Positions 6,202 to 12,733 of a stretch of 14,509 nucleotides of DNA are shown here, one piece after another. Within the stretch, counting starts at the first letter, position 1; every line of letters starts with the position of its first letter. The stretch lies in assembly GCA_902783535.1 (NCBI GenBank), contig CACZRJ010000075.1, positions 1-14,509 on the forward strand, written 5' to 3'. The notes below the pieces were generated by a model, which saw only the letters and a list, made by a program, of their open reading frames with translations, was not told the origin of the DNA and searched no databases. Source of the stretch: an uncultured Ruminococcus sp. (GTDB lineage Bacteria; Bacillota; Clostridia; Oscillospirales; CAG-382). Both the position numbers and the translations under genes were made by a program.

Positions 6202-8853
6202 TCAGTCTTCCGGCGGCTTCGGCCCTTTCCCGAGCTTCAGCTCCATCAATTCTTCCTTCGTCATGATGATGCGGCGCTTTTTCGTCGCGGAGTCGAAAGG
6301 TCCGATGTATCCTTTCTGCTCCATGATCCCGACGATCCTTGCGGCGCGGGCGTATCCGAGGCCGAGGCGGGTCTGGATCATCGAGGTGGAGATGTTCTGC
6401 GTATCGATGGCCAGCTCCATCGCGTCGAAGAATTTGTCGTCGAGTTTCTGCTCGTCGCCGCCCTCGTCGTCCACGATCTTGCCTTTCTTTCCGTCTCCGC
6501 AGAGCTTCGCTTCGTGCTCGATCTCGGCGAGGATCTTTTCGTCGTATGTGGTGGTGGAAGCTTCCTTGATGAATTCGTTGATGGAGACGAGCTCCGTCTT
6601 GTCGTCGACGAACGCGCCCTGCACGCGGATCGGCTTGATGGCGCCGATCGGATTGAACAGCATGTCGCCGCGTCCGAGCAGCTTCTCCGCGCCGGCCGAG
6701 TCAAGGATGGTCCTGGAGTCGACCTGCGAAGTGACGGTGAAGGCGATACGAGACGGGATGTTCGCCTTGATCAGACCGGTGATGACGTCGACGGAAGGCC
6801 TCTGCGTGCCTATGATCAGATGGATCCCGGCAGCGCGGGCTTTCTGCGCGAGACGGCAGATGGACGTTTCCACGTCGTCAGGAGCGGTCATCATCAGGTC
6901 CGCCAGCTCGTCGATGAAAATGAGGATGTACGGCTCGGCGGCCCGTTCGGGATCGTCCTTGGTGATCGCGTTGTAGTCGGCGAGGTTCTTCGCGCCGACC
7001 TCCTGGATCAGCGAATACCGGCGGTCCATTTCGACGCAGGCCCAGTTCAGCGTTCCGGCGGCCTTTTTCGCGTCGGTGATGACGGGGACGAGCAGGTGCG
7101 GGATGCCGTTGTATTCGCGCATTTCGACCGCTTTCGGGTCGATCATGAGCATGCGGACCTCATCCGGCCGCGCGTGATAGAGCAGGGATACGATCATGGC
7201 GTTGATGCAGACCGATTTGCCCTGGCCGGTCGCGCCGGCGATCAGGAGGTGCGGCATCTTGCCGATGTCGAGATAGACGGGCTGTCCGGAAACGTCTTCT
7301 CCGAGCGCGCAGATCAGTTTGCTCTTGCTGTTCTGGAAGGTCGGATTGTCGATCAGGTTCCGCAGACGGACGGTCGAGACCGAGCGGTTCGGGACTTCGA
7401 TGCCGATGGCGGACTTTCCGGGAATGTTTTCGATTCGTATGGAGGTCGCAGCCAGATGGAGGGCGATGTCGTCCGCGAGATTTGCGATCTGACGGACGCG
7501 GACGCCGGTTTCCGGCTGGACTTCATATCGCGTGACCGTGGGTCCGAAGGAAGCGCCGATCACGTGCGCCTGCACCTTGAAGCTCGAGAGCACTTCCTCG
7601 AGTTTTCTGCTGATCGCTGCGACGTCGCCGGGCGTCGGCTTCGGAGAGTCGCCCTTGTCCGGCACGAGAAAGTCGATCGGAGGGAAGACGTAGGGGCGGG
7701 GCGCTTCCGCTGCCGCGGAATCGGTCTTGTCGCCGTCGTCCTCGATTTTGAGATCGTCCGGTTCTTCCGTGATCTCCTCCGCTTTCGGAGGCGCGGGCGG
7801 GGTTTCTTCCGACGCGCCGGAGTTTTCCCCGGCCTTCGTTTCGGCAGCGGCTGCGGCGGTTGCGGCGGGGATGGCGGTGCCGTCCGCTCCGTCGGTGAAA
7901 TGGAGTTCCTCCCACTCGTCCGTGTTCGTGAAGACTTCCTCCTGTTCCTCTTCGGTCGGAATGAAGCGGTCTTTGTCCTTCTTCTTCCGGCTGTCTTCTT
8001 CGTTCTCCTCCAGAAGGACTTCCGGCATCTGGCGCTTCTTCTTCGAAGGCTCGGGCTTTTCTCTTCCTTTTTCTTCGGAAGCGCGCGCGGACCGGTCTCT
8101 TTCGATCTGCTTTTTCGTGACGATCTCGCTGTCGTCTTCGTCTTCATCCTCTTCCGGGTTCTTGGTATCGAACGTCAGGTTGCGGAAGAAGCGTACGATC
8201 GCGCGGATCGTGGCCATCGGCGTGCTTCCGCAAAGCAGAACGGTGCAGATGAAGATGCCGACGGCGGACAGAATGGCCGTCGCCACCCATCCGATGCCCT
8301 TGCACAGGAGCGCGCAGAGGGTGCCGCCGACGATTCCGCCGCTTTTCAGCGCCAGACCGCTCTCGTACAGGGAAGACCCCGTTTCCTTGACCGCATCGCT
8401 GTAGACCTGGTCCGCCTTCAGACCGGCGCTGACCGAGATCAGGTGAACGATGAACAGGATCAGGAGAAAGTCCGTGACCGCGAGGATGGTCTTTGCGGCC
8501 GCGCTCATGGCGGAATGGTCTTTTCCCCAGGTGAAAACGACGAGCAGCAGGTAGAAGGGAAGCAGATAGTATCCGAATCCGAAGATGCCCTTGAGCACTT
8601 CGCGGATCCCGCCGAGGAATCCCGAATCGATGCCTTCAAAGAAGGTGATGACCAGGAACAGGGCGAAGATGCCGAGCGCGTAGCGAAGGAACGTGCCGGC
8701 CATTCTCCTGGTCTCGGCTCTTTCCTCCTCCGTACGGGCCGGCGCTTCCGCTGCTTTCGGCTTCTGCGGAGCCGCGGGGGCCCGTTTCGCCTTATTCGCT
8801 CCGCCGGAGCGGGCGGGAGATGATTTCTTTACGGGTTTCTTTTTCGTAGGCAT
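6202..8853 (-). CDS. ftsK: FtsK/SpoIIIE family DNA translocase
   Basis: This is an 883-residue septal DNA pump that moves chromosome ends across the division or sporulation septum. In order it shows a basic Lys/Pro/Ala-rich cytoplasmic tail (1-50), a membrane domain with about four hydrophobic segments (about 54-72, 91-108, 121-143, 172-208), and a highly charged linker (about 227-385) with acidic and Lys/Arg blocks and an Ala run. The RecA-like motor follows, with Walker A GATGQGKS (540-547) and Walker B ILIFIDELADL (643-653). The C-terminal winged-helix gamma domain (about 806-872) contains STSMIQTRLGLGYARAARIV (822-841). The start ATG is preceded by AAGGA (complement of 8866-8870). The gene begins 41 bases after SBP2 on the same strand with no terminator between, so cotranscription is likely. 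The sequence does not distinguish vegetative FtsK (SftA-like) from SpoIIIE roles, but the membrane anchor favours SpoIIIE/FtsK over soluble SftA. Confidence 0.95.
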   Translation of the reverse strand: MPTKKKPVKKSSPARSGGANKAKRAPAAPQKPKAAEAPARTEEERAETRRMAGTFLRYALGIFALFLVITFFEGIDSGFLGGIREVLKGIFGFGYYLLPFYLLLVVFTWGKDHSAMSAAAKTILAVTDFLLILFIVHLISVSAGLKADQVYSDAVKETGSSLYESGLALKSGGIVGGTLCALLCKGIGWVATAILSAVGIFICTVLLCGSTPMATIRAIVRFFRNLTFDTKNPEEDEDEDDSEIVTKKQIERDRSARASEEKGREKPEPSKKKRQMPEVLLEENEEDSRKKKDKDRFIPTEEEQEEVFTNTDEWEELHFTDGADGTAIPAATAAAAAETKAGENSGASEETPPAPPKAEEITEEPDDLKIEDDGDKTDSAAAEAPRPYVFPPIDFLVPDKGDSPKPTPGDVAAISRKLEEVLSSFKVQAHVIGASFGPTVTRYEVQPETGVRVRQIANLADDIALHLAATSIRIENIPGKSAIGIEVPNRSVSTVRLRNLIDNPTFQNSKSKLICALGEDVSGQPVYLDIGKMPHLLIAGATGQGKSVCINAMIVSLLYHARPDEVRMLMIDPKAVEMREYNGIPHLLVPVITDAKKAAGTLNWACVEMDRRYSLIQEVGAKNLADYNAITKDDPERAAEPYILIFIDELADLMMTAPDDVETSICRLAQKARAAGIHLIIGTQRPSVDVITGLIKANIPSRIAFTVTSQVDSRTILDSAGAEKLLGRGDMLFNPIGAIKPIRVQGAFVDDKTELVSINEFIKEASTTTYDEKILAEIEHEAKLCGDGKKGKIVDDEGGDEQKLDDKFFDAMELAIDTQNISTSMIQTRLGLGYARAARIVGIMEQKGYIGPFDSATKKRRIIMTKEELMELKLGKGPKPPED

Positions 8854-8894
8854 ATGTTTGCGTCATCCTTTTTTTCGGGAAAATAGGGGAGGGA

Positions 8895-10385
8895 TCAGCT
8901 CGCCTGAATATCTTCGATGGTGGTCTCCATCGCTTTCTGGGCGGTGCCGAGGATGGTTTCGAATCTCGACGTGAAGTTGGTGTCCAGCTTCATGTACTCT
9001 TCGCGGATGCTTCCCCAGTTGAACATCCCGCCGATGTCGAAGGAACGGGTGCTGAAGATCAGGTCGAGCATCTCTCCGGACTCGTTGTCGCGGAAGTCGC
9101 GGTATTTCAGCTGGATCTCGTAGAATTCCGGCGTGACCAGCTGCTGGGACTTCATCGAGATGGCCTCGAGAACGAGCGCGAGGTCCTCGACGTCCGGCGT
9201 GCCGTAGGGGATGGCCATGAAGGAGGCGTTGGACGTGGACACGGTCGTATGATACCCGTCCTGTCCCTCGCGGGTCATCGGGATCGGAAGGATGCCGAAG
9301 TCGTCGTCCATGGAGCGGAAGGAAGCGACGTGGATCATGCCGCATTCATAGAACAGCTCCCGTCCTTCGCGGAAGGCCTTGAAGACGGTCTCTTCCCACG
9401 GATTGGAGTATTTCGTGTATTTTCCGCCGTTCGCGACCAGGACGTCCGGACTGTTGTAGAAATCAACGGTCTTCTGGAGCATGTTGAAGGTCAGTTCGGA
9501 CTGGTTCTGAACGGTCAGGATCGGAAGGTCGTCCGGGTCCTTTTCGGTGATCATGAGACCGCCGGCGACGTTCTGCGCGTAAATGTTGTACGTTTCCGTT
9601 CCGAAGCCCCAGGTGTCGGATTCGTCGATGGTCCCGTCGCCGTTCGAGTCGCGGGTGAACCCTCTGCAGAGCTCCATGAAATGGTCGAGCGTCCACTTTT
9701 TGTCCTTGACGGTCTGATAGAAGTCCTCCTCGATGTTGGACTTTTCCTTCAGCGTCTTGTTGAACAGCACCGCCCACGTTCCGAGGTTGTCGTAGGTGTT
9801 GATGTCGCCGCAGACGAAATACAGGCGGTTCGCGAGCGTGAGGTCCTTGACCGCGTTCTGGTCCCACCAGGAGTTCTCGAAGTGGAAGTTCTTGACGGAA
9901 TTCAGATCCGTCAGCAGTCCGTTCATCGCGAGGCTGGTCAGGTTGGAAGCGTGCGTGAAGATGACGTCGTAGGTGTACGTTCCGGACGTGACCATCTGGT
10001 TCACGGTATTCAGGATCGTCACGTTGGTGTCGAATTCTCCGTCGATGACGACGTCGTACTGCGATTCTACCCAGTCGACGACGGCTTTCTTCGCGACGTC
10101 GACCGCAGAGGAATTCTCCTCCGTGGAATAGATGATCTCTCCGGTGTATCCTTCGATGATGTTCGACGCCCAGTCGGTGCAGAGCACGTTGATCGGGCGG
10201 CCGTTCAGCAGTTTGACTTCGGGAACGACGTCCTTGCTTTCCGGCTCGGAAGCTTCCAATGAAACTTCGGACGGCTCCGCGGACTGCGCAGGCTCAGAGG
10301 TGGAGACGGGATCTCCGGAGCAGGCGCTGAACAGCAGGCATGCCGCCAGCAGCAGGAGCGAGGCGATTGTAAGGATTCTTTTCAC
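8895..10385 (-). CDS. Orphan extracellular solute-binding lipoprotein SBP2 (paralogue of SBP1)
   Basis: The 496-residue product starts at the GTG complementary to 10383-10385, preceded by an AAGGAG (complement of 10393-10398). An ATG 36 bases upstream would translate through that ribosome site and is rejected. The signal peptide is basic plus hydrophobic; lipidation is likely at C22 (FSAC-SGD) or possibly C16 (LAAC), followed by a Ser/Glu/Pro-rich tether. The mature domain is a family-1 (sugar-type) binding protein: NSWWDQN (171-177), LYFVCGDINTYDN (188-200), LFNKTLKEK (207-215), KWTLDHF (230-236), DDDFGILPIPMTREGQDGYH. A complete EF-hand-type loop DSNGDGTIDESD spans 246-257. Conserved block order matches SBP1, so the two are paralogues at low identity. 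There are no permease or ATPase genes nearby; its only downstream partner is ftsK. Confidence 0.88.
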   Translation of the reverse strand: MKRILTIASLLLLAACLLFSACSGDPVSTSEPAQSAEPSEVSLEASEPESKDVVPEVKLLNGRPINVLCTDWASNIIEGYTGEIIYSTEENSSAVDVAKKAVVDWVESQYDVVIDGEFDTNVTILNTVNQMVTSGTYTYDVIFTHASNLTSLAMNGLLTDLNSVKNFHFENSWWDQNAVKDLTLANRLYFVCGDINTYDNLGTWAVLFNKTLKEKSNIEEDFYQTVKDKKWTLDHFMELCRGFTRDSNGDGTIDESDTWGFGTETYNIYAQNVAGGLMITEKDPDDLPILTVQNQSELTFNMLQKTVDFYNSPDVLVANGGKYTKYSNPWEETVFKAFREGRELFYECGMIHVASFRSMDDDFGILPIPMTREGQDGYHTTVSTSNASFMAIPYGTPDVEDLALVLEAISMKSQQLVTPEFYEIQLKYRDFRDNESGEMLDLIFSTRSFDIGGMFNWGSIREEYMKLDTNFTSRFETILGTAQKAMETTIEDIQAS

Positions 10386-10424
10386 TGTTTGATCTCCTTC
10401 GCAACAATAAATTTCTTCCAATTA

Positions 10425-10453
10425 ATGATATCACAAAAAAAGAGCGGTGTCAA
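10425..10453 (-). promoter_or_regulatory. Near-consensus sigma-A promoter of SBP2 (and probably ftsK)
   Basis: On the minus strand, TTGACA (complement of 10448-10453), a 17-base spacer and TATCAT (complement of 10425-10430), preceded by TG in the extended -10 position. Predicted start is near 10418, leaving a leader of about 33 bases before the GTG at 10385. Confidence 0.82.
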
Positions 10454-10480
10454 CAACCCGGCCGGATTCGTCTTTCCCCG

Positions 10481-10509
10481 TTGACAAGCGTGTAAAAATA
10501 AGGTATAAT
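10481..10509 (+). promoter_or_regulatory. Perfect-consensus sigma-A promoter of the LCP-like gene
   Basis: TTGACA (10481-10486), a 17-base spacer and TATAAT (10504-10509): both hexamers and the spacing match the ideal housekeeping promoter. The -35 box lies 27 bases from the -35 of the divergent SBP2 promoter. An 8-base palindrome CCGGCCGG (10458-10465) lies between them and could be a regulator site, though in GC-rich DNA it may be chance. Confidence 0.88.
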
Positions 10510-10550
10510 GCAGAGTAAGAAAGTATGTGGTTCCGAAAGGGGACAAAACA

Positions 10551-11507
10551 TTGAAATCATCTCTGCTGCATTTTCTGATCACGTTCGTGATCGCCTTTGC
10601 GGTGTTCGGCATATTGGCATATACATACTATGACTCGCTGGTCTCCAAGATCCCGACCGGCGTTCCTCAGGAATCCGAGGACTCCGCCGCCGTTTCGGAA
10701 ACGGTATCCGGAGAGCAGTCGTCCGGATATATCATCGAGATTCCCGACAGCAGTACGGAAGACGAGGAACCCGGAAAGCGGATCAGCGGACTCCTGATCT
10801 TCAAAGACGCGGAGGGATTCGTGTCCGAGGCCAGATATCTGCGGATCAACGAAAAGAAGAAAGTCGTCGTCATCTGCAACTTCCCGACGACAGTCTCCCT
10901 GTACAACTCCGTCGGCGCCCTGATCCCGATCAGCGATTATTTCGCGATGGTTCCCGGCGAGCAGGCCGCGCGCGACGTCGTCGCGCTGACCGGAGCCCCG
11001 GCCGACTTCTATATCGAAATGGACGTCGAGTCCATCCGCGCTGCATTGAAGTTCCTGAGCAACTGCACGTTCCACATGGACCGCGTCATCGACTACGTCA
11101 ATCCGATCTACGAGGATTACGTCCCGGCCATCGAAGGGGAATTTCCCGAGGACTACAGGAAACGGATCGACGCCGGCGAGATCGAACTGACGGAGGAAAC
11201 GCTGGACACGCTGCTCGAATATCACAAACTTCAGATTGAAGCCGGAAAGCCGAACGACATCCGTCCGATCCTGAACGAGATGTACGAATCCATCTGCCGG
11301 GCGGTCGTCATCAGTCAGAAGGCGACGTACAGGGACAACGCGAAGGGCGTCATGGGCATCCTGTCCGGGGCCAGGACCAATCTGAGCGAACCGTTCCTGA
11401 AGGAATACGGAGAGCTGCTGTTCTCCTACGGCGACTTCTATCACAACGAGATCCCGTTCACGACGCACGACGTCACGCTTCACAAAATCAAGGAAGCGGA
11501 TGTATGA
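10551..11507 (+). CDS. Membrane-anchored exported protein resembling a degenerate LytR-CpsA-Psr (LCP) domain
   Basis: The 318-residue product has one N-terminal membrane segment (about 5-27), a Ser/Glu/Asp-rich spacer (28-76), and an extracellular domain. I chose the TTG at 10551 because AAAGGGGA (10536-10543) sits 7 bases upstream; a GTG at 10527 lacks such a site. The pattern GLLIFKDAEGFVSEARYLRI (80-99), KKVVVICNFPTTVSLY (103-118), then LTGAPADFYIEMDVESIRAA (146-165) and LKFLSNC follows the order of LCP proteins, which attach glycopolymers to peptidoglycan. The Arg-Asp of the LCP phosphate-binding strand and the other expected Arg residues are not seen, so if it is an LCP relative it is probably inactive or repurposed. 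The gene has its own consensus promoter divergent from SBP2. The exported topology is a firm inference; the LCP link is tentative. Confidence 0.7.
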   Translation: MKSSLLHFLITFVIAFAVFGILAYTYYDSLVSKIPTGVPQESEDSAAVSETVSGEQSSGYIIEIPDSSTEDEEPGKRISGLLIFKDAEGFVSEARYLRINEKKKVVVICNFPTTVSLYNSVGALIPISDYFAMVPGEQAARDVVALTGAPADFYIEMDVESIRAALKFLSNCTFHMDRVIDYVNPIYEDYVPAIEGEFPEDYRKRIDAGEIELTEETLDTLLEYHKLQIEAGKPNDIRPILNEMYESICRAVVISQKATYRDNAKGVMGILSGARTNLSEPFLKEYGELLFSYGDFYHNEIPFTTHDVTLHKIKEADV

Positions 11508-11561
11508 CAAGAATTTTGAGAAAAATCATTCCGGAGAAGACAGAAAAACGCATTCACGGTC
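11508..11561 (+). other. Short gap after the LCP-like gene; no terminator seen
   Basis: This A-rich stretch holds neither a gene nor a convincing hairpin with a T run. Transcription from the upstream promoter may therefore continue into the ferredoxin gene. Confidence 0.4.
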
Positions 11562-11590
11562 TTGCAAAAAACACGAGACTGTGATATACT
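11562..11590 (+). promoter_or_regulatory. Extended -10 promoter of the ferredoxin gene
   Basis: TTGCAA (11562-11567), a 17-base spacer and TATACT (11585-11590), with TG at 11582-11583 forming TGn-TATACT. The predicted start near 11597 gives a leader of about 24 bases carrying AAGGAGGGG (11605-11613), 7 bases before the ATG. Confidence 0.8.
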
Positions 11591-11620
11591 TGGTTATCCT
11601 TTAAAAGGAGGGGTTGAAGA

Positions 11621-11794
11621 ATGGCTTACAAGATCGACAAAGACACCTGCCTGGGCTGCGGCGCCTGCGCGTCCGAGTGCCCTGTGGAGGCAATTTCCTG
11701 CGACGAAGACGGAAAATACGTCATCGACGAAAACCTTTGTCTCGAATGCGGCGCCTGCGCCGACACCTGCCCTGTCGGTGCGCCGAAAGCGTAA
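11621..11794 (+). CDS. 2[4Fe-4S] clostridial-type ferredoxin
   Basis: This complete 57-residue protein was found by reading the DNA: MAYKIDKDTC at the start and CPVGAPKA at the end. Two CxxCxxCxxxCP clusters are present: Cys10, 13, 16, 20 and Cys40, 43, 46, 50, each expected to hold a [4Fe-4S] cluster with the last Cys swapped between sites. Length and symmetry fit the small soluble ferredoxins that carry low-potential electrons for hydrogenase, pyruvate:ferredoxin oxidoreductase and related anaerobic enzymes. An extra Cys27 follows the first cluster (PVEAISC). Its very strong ribosome site (AAGGAGGGG) and promoter suggest high expression as a single-gene unit. Confidence 0.96.
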   Translation: MAYKIDKDTCLGCGACASECPVEAISCDEDGKYVIDENLCLECGACADTCPVGAPKA

Positions 11795-11888
11795 ACAGCG
11801 GGACGAGACAGCTGCGATCATCGCCTTCCGGCGCTGATCCGGACGAGATGTCCGTGGAAAGCGCCCGGCAGATGAACAAAACAGTAGG

Positions 11889-11923
11889 AATGCGTTCCTT
11901 GGGAAACCATGGAGCGCATTTTC
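11889..11923 (+). terminator. Probable terminator hairpin after the ferredoxin gene
   Basis: Bases 11889-11902 pair with 11907-11920 around a GAAA (GNRA-type) loop. The stem has 13 of 14 positions paired, including one T-G wobble, with a single T-T mismatch (11899/11910). TTTTC follows. The T run is only four bases, so efficiency may be moderate. The hairpin contains the ATG at 11909, which argues against that codon as the next gene's start. Confidence 0.55.
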
Positions 11924-11950
11924 TCAAAAGAAAAACTGCATGAGGTGCGC

Positions 11951-12712
11951 ATGGATCGATTCGTCCGTACCCGGATCAACGGGGGAATGACAATCAGCGA
12001 GCCCGCGGACGGACACCGTTTCGGTACGGACGCGCTTCTGCTCGCGGCATTCGCGTGCGGGCATCTTCCGAAGGGCGTCTGCGCCGATTTCGGGACCGGA
12101 AGCGGCGTCCTCCCGCTTCTGCTGCATGCCGCGGGATGCAACCGTTCTTTCGACGCGTACGAGATCCAGGCGTCGAGCGCGGAAATCGCGGAGCGGAACG
12201 CAGAGGAGAACGGACTGTATGGAAAGATCCGCGTCATCCGGGGAGACCTGAGAGAATACAAAACGCTTTTTCCCCGCGGGTCGTACGCGTCCGTCGTCTG
12301 CAACCCGCCGTATTTTCCGGCCGGGAGCGGCAGGCTGAATCCGGACGAGGGAAAGCGGACCGCCCGCCACGCGGACACGCTGTCCGTTGCGCAGTTCGCG
12401 GACGCGGCCGGATGGGCGCTGCAAACGGGAGGAAAGTTCTTCTGCGTTTACCCGGCTTCCGGACTCGCTGCTCTGTTCGACCGGCTGAAGTTCGCTTCGG
12501 TCGAGCCGAAACGGCTACGTCTGGTCGCGCCTTCTGTCTCCGAAAAGCCGACGCTCGCGCTTGTGGAGGCGAAAAAGGACGCCGCGGAGGGACTGATCGC
12601 GGAACCGCTGTTCCGCATCTACGAGGACCTTCCGCATCAGGTCGAGAGCGCGGAAATGAAGGAAACATATCTCCTGTTCGAAAAGGAAAACAAGCAAGAA
12701 AAACAGATTTGA
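11951..12712 (+). CDS. tRNA1(Val) adenine-N6-methyltransferase family protein (TrmN6/YfiC/YabB)
   Basis: From the ATG at 11951 the product has 253 residues, close to B. subtilis YabB. It is a class I, SAM-dependent N6-adenine methyltransferase; characterised relatives modify A37 of tRNA(Val). Visible are the leader RTRINGGMTISEPADGHRF (7-24 region), GTDALLLAAF (25-34), SAM motif I CADFGTGSGVLPLL (44-57), acidic residue Glu71 of motif II, and the catalytic NPPY (118-121) of motif IV. GAGG (11942-11945) sits 5 bases before this ATG. An in-frame ATG at 11909 (267 residues) has a poor ribosome site and lies inside a terminator-like hairpin, so I prefer the shorter form. The subtilase gene follows by 21 bases with no terminator, suggesting one transcript. 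The exact tRNA target is inferred from the family only. Confidence 0.87.
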   Translation: MDRFVRTRINGGMTISEPADGHRFGTDALLLAAFACGHLPKGVCADFGTGSGVLPLLLHAAGCNRSFDAYEIQASSAEIAERNAEENGLYGKIRVIRGDLREYKTLFPRGSYASVVCNPPYFPAGSGRLNPDEGKRTARHADTLSVAQFADAAGWALQTGGKFFCVYPASGLAALFDRLKFASVEPKRLRLVAPSVSEKPTLALVEAKKDAAEGLIAEPLFRIYEDLPHQVESAEMKETYLLFEKENKQEKQI

Positions 12713-12733
12713 AATAGATCATCGGTGTCAGGC

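Noticed and set aside
6151..8823. An 890-codon open frame on the + strand, antisense to ftsK
   Set aside because: It mirrors ftsK, whose Walker motifs and gamma domain are unmistakable. The C/G-ending codon bias removes the codons that would give antisense stops; the antisense protein is an Arg/Asp/Val-rich string with no domain, and it would begin inside the terminator hairpin.
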